Assembly (NCBI RefSeq): GCF_015221875.1
Contig: NZ_JACYGY010000001.1
Location: 1,426,001 to 1,490,000, forward strand
Direction: 5' to 3'
Source: Dyadobacter subterraneus
GTDB lineage: Bacteria > Bacteroidota > Bacteroidia > Cytophagales > Spirosomataceae
DNA: 64,000 nt
In this document: positions 53,525 to 63,295 of the stretch, in pieces
Position numbering within the stretch: the first letter of the stretch is position 1
Layout: every line of letters starts with the position of its first letter
Program-made: the position numbers and the translations under genes
The notes under the pieces: model-generated
Databases searched by the model: none
The model's input: only the letters and a program-made list of their open reading frames with translations
What the model was told of the DNA's origin: nothing

Positions 53525-54034
53525 ATGAAACAGAAAGAATCAACTCAGATATTCGAGGCAGTCAATTTAGGGATCATGGCAGGAATGCGATCAAATTCGG
53601 CACCTGCGACAGCAAGTCATATATTAAGCCAGCAATATTCACCCGAACTGGGAAAATCGCCATTAAAATTCATGCAATTGCCAACTGTTTCAAATGTGTT
53701 GAAAGTCCTGGCAATTGGTGAATTAATTGGAGACAAATTGCCAGGTGCTGGAAACAGAATTGTTCCTGTGAGCGTTTTTTTCAGATGTTCCGCCGGAGCG
53801 CTTGCTGGTGCCAGCATTTTTAAAGCAAATGGCAATAATGCATTTAAAGGTGCGCTTATAGGCGCTGTGGCCGCATTTGGTTCAACTTTTGCCAGTTTTT
53901 ATATGAGAAAAGGTGTAGTACAAACGACCGGACTTTATGATCCAATCGTGGGTGTCATTGAAGATGCTATTGTTATTGGCAGCGCAAATTATCTGAATAA
54001 AAATACGGAAAGTGAATTTCCCGTATTTATTTAG
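53525..54034 (+). CDS. DUF4126 family membrane protein
   Basis: 169 residues with several Gly/Ala-rich hydrophobic segments and the family features GIMAGMRSNSAPA, LAIGELIGDKLP and GALIGAVAAFGSTF. No function is established for the family. It is a single gene ending in a short hairpin before the MTA/SAH nucleosidase gene. Confidence 0.82.
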   Translation: MKQKESTQIFEAVNLGIMAGMRSNSAPATASHILSQQYSPELGKSPLKFMQLPTVSNVLKVLAIGELIGDKLPGAGNRIVPVSVFFRCSAGALAGASIFKANGNNAFKGALIGAVAAFGSTFASFYMRKGVVQTTGLYDPIVGVIEDAIVIGSANYLNKNTESEFPVFI

Positions 54035-54048
54035 ACATCAAAAAATCT

Positions 54049-54083
54049 GAAACACTGGTTTTGGTAAACAAGGCAAGTGTTTC
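54049..54083. terminator. weak bidirectional terminator
   Basis: GAAACACT and AGTGTTTC (8 bp, 19-base loop) between convergent genes; a T-rich run follows on the plus strand. Confidence 0.45.
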
Positions 54084-54086
54084 ATT

Positions 54087-54893
54087 TTACTTTTTTCCTA
54101 CAACGGCAATAACCAGCGTCGCAGCATTTTCAGCAGCTATATTATAAAAACTCATCATATCGGCGCCAGCTTTACTGTTGGCGTTATCGCTAAGGCTGCG
54201 GATAATTAAAAACGGTACATCTTGTTGATAACAAGTCTGTGCTACGGCGGCGCCTTCCATTTCTGTCGCAGCCGCATCCAGGTCTTTTCTTAATCTTTGC
54301 GTCGCAGTTTCCGAGGATACAAATACGTCGCCTGTGACAATAATTCCTTTTGTAATGGTTGGTAAAAAGCTGCCGTTTTCTCTTTTTACTTTTGAAAATT
54401 TCAGTTTTGGCGCAACAGAAATTGCTTTTTGTATCAAAGCAGAATCACAATTAAAGGTCATCGGATTTTCCTGCATCGTGTAAGGATTTCGGGTTGGGCG
54501 ATACAACATGCCTCCATCTTCGATTGCGCCATAATCATGGTAGGTCACTTTTGTTCCAATCACGATATCGCCCGGAAATAATGCGGGATTGATTCCGCCC
54601 GCGATACCTGAGAACACAATTTCTCTTGGCTTGAAATGTTCGATCATGATTGTGGTAGCAATGGCTGCATTTACTTTTCCGATACCGGTTTGGGCAAGAA
54701 CGATTGATCTTCCGTTAAGAATTCCTCTGGAAAAGTTGATTTTTGCAATAACAGTATCTCTTTTATTTTGCATTTTACTTTTCAAAAGTTCCAGTTCAGG
54801 AGGAAATGCACCGAGAATTCCGGTAACATCCTGAGCTTTGGATGCGATAATTTGGAATGCAAACAAGACAGAAAGTAATAGAGTTTTTTTCAT
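54087..54893 (-). CDS. 5'-methylthioadenosine/S-adenosylhomocysteine nucleosidase-like protein, exported
   Basis: 268 residues with a signal peptide (MKKTLLLSVLFAFQIIASKA), so it should be periplasmic or surface-exposed, unlike classical MTAN. The purine nucleoside phosphorylase/hydrolase core is intact: SGIAGGINPALFPGDIVIG, ETEM-type MEGAAVAQTCYQQDVPF and RSLSDNAN with the base-contacting Asp. The family splits the glycosidic bond of MTA, SAH or related nucleosides and releases a purine base. It lies 9 bp after the purine permease gene on the same strand, so both products are probably made together. Confidence 0.85.
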   Translation of the reverse strand: MKKTLLLSVLFAFQIIASKAQDVTGILGAFPPELELLKSKMQNKRDTVIAKINFSRGILNGRSIVLAQTGIGKVNAAIATTIMIEHFKPREIVFSGIAGGINPALFPGDIVIGTKVTYHDYGAIEDGGMLYRPTRNPYTMQENPMTFNCDSALIQKAISVAPKLKFSKVKRENGSFLPTITKGIIVTGDVFVSSETATQRLRKDLDAAATEMEGAAVAQTCYQQDVPFLIIRSLSDNANSKAGADMMSFYNIAAENAATLVIAVVGKK

Positions 54894-54902
54894 GAATAGG
54901 AG

Positions 54903-56201
54903 TTAAAAAATTAAGGCAAGTATAGCAAAGACATTAATGATCCAGAGCGCAATGCTGATTTCTTTTGCTCTTCCGGTGGCAATATGAAGTGCTGTCCAGC
55001 TTAGAAATCCCCAGATAATTCCCTGAGTAATCGAATAAGTAAATGGAATCAGTACCATAGCCAAAAATGCAGGAAAAGCCTCATGTAGTTGATCCCAGTT
55101 TATTTTCACCACTGGTTTCATCATAAAAACGCCGACTAAAACCAGCGCAGGCGCCGTTGCAATGGCCGGTATAGCACTGATGAGTGGTGATAAAAAAAGA
55201 AAAGGTAAAAATAAAATGGCTCCCACAACGGCCGTAAGTCCTGTTTTTCCACCTTGTTCAATTCCAACGGCAGATTCAATATAGGCTGTTCCCGGACTGC
55301 TTCCTGTAAGTCCGGCGATGGTAGTTGAAAAAGCATCCACAATCAGGGATTTTTGGATATTCCGCGGTTCTCCATTCTCATCCAAAAGATTGGCCGCTTC
55401 GGCTAATCCTACAAACGTGGAAAGACTATCAAACATATCTGTAAAAACAAAAGCCAGAATAATAGGAGCAAGGCTCCATTTCAGTGAGTTTATTATATCA
55501 AGTTGAAACAACAAACTGAAATCCGGTTTGGCTGTAATATCAGTAATTGTGATAATAGCATCGCTGCCTCCCCACCACCTGCCAATGGGCCAGGCCAAAA
55601 TACTGGTTAATAAAATACCGATGAGAATACTTCCTTTAACTTTTTTGATCAATAAAATTACAGTGATCAGAAGTCCGGCGATGAAGGTTAGGGTAGAAGC
55701 ATTTAATTGTCCCAGTCCTACCATCGTTGCCGGATTTGCAATGATAAATTTTGCATTGGCAAAACCGATCAAAGTTATGAAAAGACCAATACCTGACGCG
55801 ATGGCATATCTTAATGGTTTTGGAATGGCTTTAGCAATGTAAGAGCGCAGATTAAAAACGGATAATAAAAGAAAGAAAATTCCCGACCAGAAAACGGTTC
55901 CGAGCGCAACTTGCCAGCTAAGCTTGTCGGTCATCACCGCTGTAAATGTGAAAAACGCATTCAGTCCCATGCCTGGTGCTACCAGAATCGGATTGTTTGC
56001 ATACAAACCCATCATCATACTACTGAAAAAGGAAACCAGAATTGTCGCCGTTAATACAGCTGAAAATGGCATTCCGGTTTGACTCAAAATAGATGGATTG
56101 ACAACGATAATATAAGCCGTTGCAAGAAACGAAGATATTCCGGCCAGGATTTCTGTGGATAGGGTAGTATTGTGTTTTTTTAATCCGGAGGCGGAAAACA
56201 T
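54903..56201 (-). CDS. NCS2 family purine permease (AzgA/PbuG-like)
   Basis: 432 residues with about twelve to fourteen membrane segments. Family marks: LSTEILAGISSFLATAYIIV, VAPGMGLNAFFTFTAV, and FVFTDMFDSLSTFVG with TGSSPGTAYIESAVGIEQGG. These belong to the AzgA-type guanine/hypoxanthine/adenine permeases rather than uracil or xanthine carriers. First gene of a two-gene unit with the exported nucleosidase; together they could recover purine bases from external nucleosides. Confidence 0.92.
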   Translation of the reverse strand: MFSASGLKKHNTTLSTEILAGISSFLATAYIIVVNPSILSQTGMPFSAVLTATILVSFFSSMMMGLYANNPILVAPGMGLNAFFTFTAVMTDKLSWQVALGTVFWSGIFFLLLSVFNLRSYIAKAIPKPLRYAIASGIGLFITLIGFANAKFIIANPATMVGLGQLNASTLTFIAGLLITVILLIKKVKGSILIGILLTSILAWPIGRWWGGSDAIITITDITAKPDFSLLFQLDIINSLKWSLAPIILAFVFTDMFDSLSTFVGLAEAANLLDENGEPRNIQKSLIVDAFSTTIAGLTGSSPGTAYIESAVGIEQGGKTGLTAVVGAILFLPFLFLSPLISAIPAIATAPALVLVGVFMMKPVVKINWDQLHEAFPAFLAMVLIPFTYSITQGIIWGFLSWTALHIATGRAKEISIALWIINVFAILALIF

Positions 56202-56392
56202 AGTGTCAGGGTTTATTTCAAATATATTGAATAGGGCCCGGTTTTAAAAATGATGGAAACTTTAATTAAGGTCATTTCCCTAATTATAGAAATAATTAAG
56301 TTTAATTTTTGAATCGTTATCAACGAACAAATAATTAATATAACTCAGGTAAGTAGAATGATTTTCAGGTATTTTCTTTTTGTTTAACCAAA

Positions 56393-56430
56393 AAGAAAGC
56401 CTGTCTTGATTTCTCAAAACAGGCTTTCTT
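56393..56430 (-). terminator. intrinsic terminator of the infB transcript
   Basis: AAGAAAGCCTGT / ACAGGCTTTCTT, 12 bp, 14-base loop, T-rich on the minus-strand exit, 19 bp beyond the infB stop. Confidence 0.8.
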
Positions 56431-56448
56431 ACTATATTTCTCTATTTC

Positions 56449-59400
56449 TTAAAGTGATCTCTTCACTTCACGTAATTCGAAACTTTCGATGATATCTCCC
56501 ACTTCAATATCGTTGAAATTTTTGATACTCAAACCACACTCATAACCATTTCTAACTTCCTGAACATCGTCTTTGTAACGTTTCAGCGAGTCTATTTCTC
56601 CGGTTAGAAGTACGATACCGTCACGAACGATACGGATTTTGTTGCTTCGTTTCACGAAACCATCCGTAACATAACATCCGGCAATTGTACCGATGCGGCT
56701 GATTTTGAATACTTCACGGATTTCGATATTACCAGTAATAATCTCTTCGATTGTTGGCGCAAGCATACCAGTCATGGCATCCTTAATCTCGTCAATCGCG
56801 CTATAAATTACAGAGTAGTGACGAATTTCGATCTGATCCTGTTCTGCCATTTTCTTCGCGTTTGAAGAAGGACGAACCTGGAATCCAACGATAATCGCAT
56901 CCGCAGCAATGGCAAGGTTGACATCCGATTCGGAGATCTGACCAACTGCTTTGTGAATGATATTAACCTGTACTTCATTCGTTGAAAGCTGCAATAATGA
57001 ATCTGAAAGTGCTTCAACAGATCCATCCACGTCACCTTTAATGATCAGGTTAAGCTCACGGAAACTACCAATCGCCTTACGACGGCCAATTTCTTCCAGT
57101 GTAATATGCTTACGTGTACGAATTGTCTGTTCACGCTGGATTTGTTCGCGTTTCACAGCGATGTCACGAGCATCACGTTCGTTTTCAAATACGTTGAAAC
57201 GATCACCCGCTTGCGGCGCTCCATTCAAACCAAGCAACTGAACTGGCATAGACGGTCCGGCAGTTTTCAGCTTGCGACCAAGATAATCAGTCATCGCTTT
57301 TACTTTACCGAAATGTGCACCGGCCAAAACTACGTCTCCAACTTTCAGCGTACCTGTTTCAACAAGGATGGTTGTAACGTATCCGCGTCCTTTATCCAAA
57401 GATGCTTCAACAACACTACCAATCGCACGACGGTTTGGATTTGCTTTCAGTTCAAGCAATTCTGCTTCCAGAAGTACTTTTTCCAAAAGAAGATCGATAC
57501 CGAAACCTGATTTGGATGAGATTTCCTGAGTCTGGTATTTACCACCCCATTCTTCTACCAATATATTCATGTTGGCAAGTTCTTCACGAATTTTCTCCGT
57601 GTTGGCACCCGCCTTGTCAATCTTACTGAATGCAAATACAATAGGAACACCGGCAACTTGTGAGTGATTAATCGCCTCACGTGTTTGTGGCATGATACTA
57701 TCGTCCGCTGCAATTACGATAATTACAACGTCGGTAACTTTCGCTCCACGGGCACGCATAGCAGTAAAGGCTTCGTGACCTGGTGTATCAAGGAATGTAA
57801 CCTGTTTGCCTGTTTTTGTTTTAACGCTATATGCACCGATGTGCTGGGTGATACCACCCGCTTCACCGCTGGCAACGTTTTCTGAACGAATATAATCCAG
57901 AAGAGAAGTTTTACCATGATCGACGTGACCCATGATCGTTACGATCGGAGCTCTCTCTACAAGGCTTTCTTCTGTATCAACTTCTTCAACAACGTCATTC
58001 TGAACTTCCTCTTCTGCTGAGATAAAGGCAACTTCAAATCCGAATTCATCTGCAATAAATGTGATTGCTTCTGCATCCAGACGCTGGTTGATCGAAACGA
58101 ACATACCCATGCTCATACAAACCGAAATTACTTCCTGAACCGTTACTTCCATCAAAGAAGCAAGGTCGTTTGCTGATACGAATTCTGTTACGCGAAGTAC
58201 TTTTGTTTCTTCCAGTCCGTCTGCGTTTGGATCGTTCTGATCTGCACGGTCGCGGCGGCGTAATCCTTTTCCACGTGTGGCGGTACGGCTGTTACCTCCG
58301 CCCATTCTTGCCATTGTGGCCTTGATGTTGTCAGAAACCTCTTTGTCAGAAACTTCCTCTCTTTTTCCGCCTCTTCTGTTATTGGTGCGGCCTTTATTTG
58401 CTGCTGATCCGGCAGAGCTGTTGCTTGCTCCGGCAGTAGTTCCCGATGCAGGAGGTGTAGTTCCTGGTGCTCCGGTGGCTGGTCTGCTTGGTCCTGTATT
58501 GGTATTATTTGTATTGGCAGGACGTGGGTTATTAGGGTTATTTCCCTGATAAGGCGTTCTGGTTCTGTCTCGGTTGTTATTGTCTCTGTTCCCAGGTGTA
58601 GTTGGAGCCGAAGGCGTTCCTGTACCTGTTGCAGGTGTTGTTGTTGCACCCGTTACAGCTGGTTTTACTTCCGGAGAAGCACCATCACGAATACGTTTTC
58701 TTTTGCGGCGACGTTTTTTGTCAGTTGCCGAATCGCTTGATGCAACAGGGTCTTTTTTCTTAACCCTGTCCGAAGGCAGTTCAATTTTCCCAATGACCCG
58801 AAGACCACGAAGCTGCTCTCCGCGCGCTTCAATCAATTCGGATTCATTGGATTCAGGAGCAACGGCGTTGCTTTCTGGACCCGTTTTGCTTTCAGCAATA
58901 GGAGTGATAGGAGGGGTCGTTTCTTTTACAGGAGTTTCCACCGGTTTTGACTCTTCTTTTAGAGTTGGCGGCTTCACTTCGGCAACAGGCTGTGCAACCG
59001 GTGTTGGTTCCGGTTTTTCAACTACTACCTCTTTTTCAGCAACTATCTCTTTCTTTGGTTGTTCGATTATTATATTTTCAACCTGCGGGGTTGCCACAGG
59101 TTGTGTTTCTTGCTTAATTTCCTGCGGTACTACTTTCACAGGCTCTTCTGCTTTCACCTCCGGTTTTGGAGTTTCGGCTACTGGTTGTGGTGCAGGTGGT
59201 GTTTCAATCTTAACTTCCTGAACAGGTTCCTTCACGGGCTCAGGTTGGGCAGGAGGAGGAACTGGTCTTTTGTTAGCGTCCAGGTCAATCTTTCCAACCA
59301 CCTTAATGCCAGGCAATCTGTTTTCAAAAGCAGGAGTTGGCTCAGCCTTTTCTTCTACCTGAGGTTTTTCTTCAATAGGTTTAGCAGGTGAATTACGGAA

Positions 59401-59670
59401 GTACAAAATTCCGTCAACATCACTTTTCAGCTTTTCTTCCTTAATTTCAGCAACAGGTTCCGAAGCAGTGCTTCTTGGAGTCCATGAGGCTTTGAGGTCA
59501 TCAGACTTGAAGTCTTTCGCAAGGAAATCAATTTGATCCGAATTAATTTTGGTATTGGGGTTACTTTCCACCTTGTACCCTTTGGCAGACAGATGATCCA
59601 CGATCGTAGTAATTCCTACGTTCAGGATCCTTGCCACTTGGCTTAGGCGCATCATTTTATCTTCTGCCAT
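56449..59670 (-). CDS. infB: translation initiation factor IF-2
   Basis: 1073 residues. A short N-terminal IF2_N helical domain (about 1-50) is followed by a long low-complexity stretch (about 90-500) rich in Pro, Glu, Val and Thr, then a second IF2_N-like domain and the GTPase. G1 GHVDHGKT is at about 581-588, G3 [15 protein letters not shown], and the specificity motif reads SKID in [10 protein letters not shown] where NKxD is usual. Domains II-IV follow, ending EVKRSL. It delivers fMet-tRNA to the 30S subunit. Last gene of the rimP-nusA-infB operon; spacing to nusA is 78 bp. Confidence 0.97.
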   Translation of the reverse strand: MAEDKMMRLSQVARILNVGITTIVDHLSAKGYKVESNPNTKINSDQIDFLAKDFKSDDLKASWTPRSTASEPVAEIKEEKLKSDVDGILYFRNSPAKPIEEKPQVEEKAEPTPAFENRLPGIKVVGKIDLDANKRPVPPPAQPEPVKEPVQEVKIETPPAPQPVAETPKPEVKAEEPVKVVPQEIKQETQPVATPQVENIIIEQPKKEIVAEKEVVVEKPEPTPVAQPVAEVKPPTLKEESKPVETPVKETTPPITPIAESKTGPESNAVAPESNESELIEARGEQLRGLRVIGKIELPSDRVKKKDPVASSDSATDKKRRRKRKRIRDGASPEVKPAVTGATTTPATGTGTPSAPTTPGNRDNNNRDRTRTPYQGNNPNNPRPANTNNTNTGPSRPATGAPGTTPPASGTTAGASNSSAGSAANKGRTNNRRGGKREEVSDKEVSDNIKATMARMGGGNSRTATRGKGLRRRDRADQNDPNADGLEETKVLRVTEFVSANDLASLMEVTVQEVISVCMSMGMFVSINQRLDAEAITFIADEFGFEVAFISAEEEVQNDVVEEVDTEESLVERAPIVTIMGHVDHGKTSLLDYIRSENVASGEAGGITQHIGAYSVKTKTGKQVTFLDTPGHEAFTAMRARGAKVTDVVIIVIAADDSIMPQTREAINHSQVAGVPIVFAFSKIDKAGANTEKIREELANMNILVEEWGGKYQTQEISSKSGFGIDLLLEKVLLEAELLELKANPNRRAIGSVVEASLDKGRGYVTTILVETGTLKVGDVVLAGAHFGKVKAMTDYLGRKLKTAGPSMPVQLLGLNGAPQAGDRFNVFENERDARDIAVKREQIQREQTIRTRKHITLEEIGRRKAIGSFRELNLIIKGDVDGSVEALSDSLLQLSTNEVQVNIIHKAVGQISESDVNLAIAADAIIVGFQVRPSSNAKKMAEQDQIEIRHYSVIYSAIDEIKDAMTGMLAPTIEEIITGNIEIREVFKISRIGTIAGCYVTDGFVKRSNKIRIVRDGIVLLTGEIDSLKRYKDDVQEVRNGYECGLSIKNFNDIEVGDIIESFELREVKRSL

Positions 59671-59748
59671 ATTAGCAATTTGTAGAAAAAAGTTTTTGCA
59701 TCCGTGGAAATATAAACACTATGTCAATACCTCCACATATTCTTGTAA

Positions 59749-60990
59749 TTATTCAAACTCTTTACGAAGGATATCCAGAATATCTTCGACGGTGTTTTCT
59801 TCTAAATCTGTCCGTCGAACAAGTTCTTCTTTGTTAAGCGCTAAAACACTCTTAGCGGTATCCAATCCTATTTTGTGCAGTTCACTGATCATCCATGCAT
59901 CGATTTCATCAGAGAATTCAGAAAGATCTACATCTTCGTCATTATGCTCTTCGATATCACGGAAAACATCAATTTCCATACCAACCAGTTTGCCTGCCAG
60001 CTTAATATTCTGGCCGCCTTTACCGATTGCAAGCGAAACCTGATCGGGTTTCAAAAATACCGACACGCGTTTTGCTTCGCGGTCAATCTGCATTGAGCTT
60101 ACTTTTGCCGGACTTAAAGCACGACTGATAAGCAATTCCAGGTTTTCAGTATAGTTGATAACGTCGATATTCTCATTGCCAAGTTCCCGAACGATCGAGT
60201 GGATTCTTGAACCTTTCATACCTACACATGCTCCAACAGGATCAATGCGGTCATCATAAGATTCAACAGCCACTTTCGCACGCTCACCCGGCTCACGAAC
60301 TACTCTTCTCACAGCGATAATTCCATCATAAATTTCAGGAATTTCTACTTCAAACAAGCGTTCAAGGAACACAGGAGAAGTTCTGGATAGAGTAATTTTT
60401 GGTGTACCATTGTTCATTTCCACTTTATGGATCACCGATTTAACGGATTCTCCTTTACGGAAACGGTCTTTGGAAATTTGTTCTGTACGAGGAAGAGAAA
60501 GTTCATTTCCTTCACCATCCATAATGATTACTTCGTGACGTAAAGTTTGGTATACTTCACCCGTAATCATTTCGCCAACCTGATCCTTGTATTTTTCATA
60601 CATGATCTCCTTTTCCATATCTTTAATTTTCTGGATCAGGGTCTGGCGTGCTGTCTGAACAAGCCTGCGGCCAAATTCAACCAGCTTCACTTCCTCAGCA
60701 ACTTCTTCACCTACTTCAAAGTCGGTTTGAATTTTCCGGGCTTCTGCAAGCGGTATTTTGTTGTAATCCCAAATATCTTCTGAGTTGTCGTCGACAATTT
60801 CACGGGTGCGCCACATTTCAAGGTCACCACTTTCCGGGTTAATGATTACATCAAAATTATCATCAGTGCCGTATTTTTTACGAATCATCGTACGAAACAC
60901 TTCTTCCAAAACGCTGATCATCGTCGGACGATCAATGTTTTTAGAGCTTGCAAACTCCGCGAATGACTCAATTAATATTCCGCTATCCAT
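59749..60990 (-). CDS. nusA: transcription termination/antitermination factor NusA
   Basis: 413 residues, start MDSGILIESFAEF. The N-terminal domain binds RNA polymerase (about 1-125). An S1 domain (about 130-200) and two KH domains (about 200-345, GACVGMKGSRIHSIVREL and AIGKGGQNIKLAGKLVG) follow. The C-terminal acidic stretch (EEHNDEDVDLSEF) leads to one helix-hairpin repeat (about 370-413), shorter than E. coli NusA, as is normal outside Proteobacteria. Middle gene of the rimP-nusA-infB operon. Confidence 0.97.
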   Translation of the reverse strand: MDSGILIESFAEFASSKNIDRPTMISVLEEVFRTMIRKKYGTDDNFDVIINPESGDLEMWRTREIVDDNSEDIWDYNKIPLAEARKIQTDFEVGEEVAEEVKLVEFGRRLVQTARQTLIQKIKDMEKEIMYEKYKDQVGEMITGEVYQTLRHEVIIMDGEGNELSLPRTEQISKDRFRKGESVKSVIHKVEMNNGTPKITLSRTSPVFLERLFEVEIPEIYDGIIAVRRVVREPGERAKVAVESYDDRIDPVGACVGMKGSRIHSIVRELGNENIDVINYTENLELLISRALSPAKVSSMQIDREAKRVSVFLKPDQVSLAIGKGGQNIKLAGKLVGMEIDVFRDIEEHNDEDVDLSEFSDEIDAWMISELHKIGLDTAKSVLALNKEELVRRTDLEENTVEDILDILRKEFE

Positions 60991-61073
60991 TGTTATGCTT
61001 AAGAATATTTGCTGATACTAAGTTATACATAATATATAATTTCCTGCAAACCAGATTAAAATGATAATCTGAT

Positions 61074-61562
61074 TTATAAGTTTTTAAACGAGATCTCCAC
61101 AAGTGCCTTCGAGATTTGATCCGTAGGGATATCTCTTTTCAGCGATGCTTCGTCAACAGGTACTTTCGATTTTTTCTTTGGCTCAGGCAATTGAAGTTTT
61201 ATTTCGTCTTCTTTTGCCTCAATCAACTGACCTGTGATAACTTCCCCTGTTTTTAAAGTAACCTTCAAATTTCTTCCCAGGTTTTTCAAATATTGGCGAA
61301 GCAGAACCAAAGGCTGGTCCAGGCCGGGAGAAGAAACTTCCAAGGTATACGCTTCTGCGAAAACTTCCAGCTCTTCCAGTTGTTTTGCCAGCCTGCGGCT
61401 AATGGATGTACATTCCTGAATTGTAATACCTTCGTCTTTATCAACGAGAATGATTACTTTTTGACTTGTTTTAGAAGCCTTAACCTGAATATCCACCAGA
61501 AAATAATTGCCTTCCTCCAAAAACGGAGCCAGCAAAACTTCCAAATGTTCTTTTATTGTCAT
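61074..61562 (-). CDS. rimP: ribosome maturation factor RimP
   Basis: 162 residues from the ATG at 61560-61562 (MTIKEHLEVLLAPFLEEGNY); an upstream in-frame start would add 11 residues without homology. The RimP N-terminal domain has FLVDIQVKASKTSQKVIILV and LEVSSPGLDQPL. The C-terminal SH3-like domain begins near 90 (NLKVTLKTGEVITGQLIEA). It assists 30S subunit assembly. First gene of the operon, 83 bp before nusA. Confidence 0.93.
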   Translation of the reverse strand: MTIKEHLEVLLAPFLEEGNYFLVDIQVKASKTSQKVIILVDKDEGITIQECTSISRRLAKQLEELEVFAEAYTLEVSSPGLDQPLVLLRQYLKNLGRNLKVTLKTGEVITGQLIEAKEDEIKLQLPEPKKKSKVPVDEASLKRDIPTDQISKALVEISFKNL

Positions 61563-61719
61563 GTAAGATGTACTACAAATAAAAAAGGGGATCAAATACC
61601 CCCCTCAATCAACCGATCAAACTCGAATTATAATGCAAATGTAAAACTTTTTTATCATTTGTACAAACTCTGAGTGAAGTGTTCTTTATTCAAAGTGTTC
61701 CTCTATTTTTGTAAAAGCA

Positions 61720-62844
61720 TTGAAATCATATCGTATTGTGAAAGGATTGAAAGGTTTTTTTTGGTTTTTGTTTAAATGTTTCGCGGTTTATAGTTTACTG
61801 GTATATGGTTTGACTTTCTGGGTTCCATCTTCCCATTGGCTGCCGGGATTCTTAATGATGTCTTTTCCTGTTACAGTACTGATCAATTTTGGCTTTCTTG
61901 TTTTCTGGCTGCTTGTAGATTCTAAAAAAGCACTGGCACCGCTGTTTTTAATTTTTCTATCAGGCATATTCCTCGACAGAACTTATCAATTCAAAAAAGA
62001 CCCTGTCGATCTTACCAGTAAGGATAACAAAGAGAAAGTGTTTAAAGTGCTCAATTATAATGTTTTTGGATTTTGGATTACGCAACATCATTCCAGAGAA
62101 GATGATGCAGAAACTAACAAAATGAAAAAGTGGATTCTAAAGCAGAATGCAGATGTGCTTTGTATGCCTGAATTTAACAACGAAGAGAACGTTCCTGATT
62201 TCAGAACGGTTCAGTTTTTGAAAAAGTCGGGGTATCCGTATTCCAATATGCTGGATAACAAGAATATGAAAGATGGAACAACGTTTAAAACACTGGCAAT
62301 GTTTTCAAAATATCCAATCATCGCACATAAGGAAAAGTCTACTGAGCAGCAAAACGGGCTTATGTATATTGATATTGTAGTAGGAAAAGATACACTCAGG
62401 GTTATTGGCGTGCATCTTTACTCAATGTCGTTAAGACTTTCAAAGCTGGTGAATCAGAAGGAAATGTCGGGAATTAAAAGGGAGACAAGAGGTACGTTAT
62501 CCCAGATGAAAAAAGGTTTTATTGCCAGGGTTTCTGAAACTAAAATTTTGGAAAAATGGATTAAAGAATCGCCGTACGCAGTTATCGTTTGCGGTGATTT
62601 TAATGAAACGCCTTACAGTTATGTCTATGGCAAATGCAGGAAACTTTTAAACAATGCCTTTGAAACCAGGGGAGAAGGATTTGGATTTTCTTTCAATCAC
62701 CTCCCTTATTTTATTCGTATTGATAATCAGTTTTACAATGATAAAAAACTTGAAGCAATTGATTTCAAGACACTAAATAAAATAAAATACTCTGATCACT
62801 ATCCTTGTCTGGGAACTTACAGATTTAAAAAGGTAGTCGAATAG
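61720..62844 (+). CDS. membrane-anchored endonuclease/exonuclease/phosphatase (EEP) family protein
   Basis: 374 residues, start TTG at 61720, with a GTG at 61738 as alternative. Three membrane segments occupy about 8-95, then a cytosolic or periplasmic EEP domain (about 108-374). Its motifs are complete: FKVLNYNVFGF, Glu in LCMPEFNNEE, IGVHLYS, CGDFNETPYSYVYG and SDHYPCLG with Asp/His near the end. The family cleaves phosphodiester or phosphomonoester bonds in nucleic acids, lipids or other substrates. It faces away from rimP, which is divergent. Confidence 0.85.
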   Translation: MKSYRIVKGLKGFFWFLFKCFAVYSLLVYGLTFWVPSSHWLPGFLMMSFPVTVLINFGFLVFWLLVDSKKALAPLFLIFLSGIFLDRTYQFKKDPVDLTSKDNKEKVFKVLNYNVFGFWITQHHSREDDAETNKMKKWILKQNADVLCMPEFNNEENVPDFRTVQFLKKSGYPYSNMLDNKNMKDGTTFKTLAMFSKYPIIAHKEKSTEQQNGLMYIDIVVGKDTLRVIGVHLYSMSLRLSKLVNQKEMSGIKRETRGTLSQMKKGFIARVSETKILEKWIKESPYAVIVCGDFNETPYSYVYGKCRKLLNNAFETRGEGFGFSFNHLPYFIRIDNQFYNDKKLEAIDFKTLNKIKYSDHYPCLGTYRFKKVVE

Positions 62845-62869
62845 CCGGAAATTTTAGCAACGTATAAAG

Positions 62870-62906
62870 AAAGGGGTTTGAAACTATTTTGCTTCAAACC
62901 CTTTTT
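62870..62906 (+). terminator. intrinsic terminator
   Basis: GGGTTTGAA / TTCAAACCC with extra A-T pairs and a T run, 25 bp after the EEP gene stop. Confidence 0.8.
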
Positions 62907-62926
62907 ATATTTTTATTATTTCCGTT

Positions 62927-63292
62927 TCAGTGCTGGAAAGTAATCCCCAAACTATCCAGTTCTTCCAGAGAAACAGACGGTGGCCATATACCTTTTTCCA
63001 GTTTGCTAACTACGAGGTCACCCGTTTTTACAGCTTCCTGTTTTGTTTTAAACCCGGCTTTGCCTTGCACACCGGGAATAAATTTTTGCTCGATCACAGG
63101 AACGGTATCCTGATTAATCCGGTAACCCCATCCTGCTGCGGAATCCAGTTGAATAGCAGTTACCTTAAAATTGCGAAGACCTTCGCTGTTGGAGCTTTTA
63201 TCTTTACTCCCATTACAGGAGTAAAGTCCAGCTGCGCCAGCGAAGGCCAAAATGCAAATCAGAGCAATTTTTATGATTGACTTTTTTGTCAC
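62927..63292 (-). CDS. DUF4907 family lipoprotein
   Basis: 121 residues. Signal with lipobox GLYSC (Cys26), Ser/Asn linker, then the DUF4907 core: GWGYRINQDTVPVIEQKFIP and FKTKQEAVKTGDLVVSKL. No function is known for the family. It lies 3 bp after the Kelch gene on the same strand, a pairing often seen in Bacteroidota, so the two are probably one transcript. Confidence 0.87.
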   Translation of the reverse strand: MTKKSIIKIALICILAFAGAAGLYSCNGSKDKSSNSEGLRNFKVTAIQLDSAAGWGYRINQDTVPVIEQKFIPGVQGKAGFKTKQEAVKTGDLVVSKLEKGIWPPSVSLEELDSLGITFQH

Positions 63293-63295
63293 TTC

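Noticed and set aside
58574..59221. 215-residue plus-strand reading frame opposite infB
   Set aside because: It is the antisense of the low-complexity Pro/Glu/Val stretch of IF-2; composition-driven and without family motifs.
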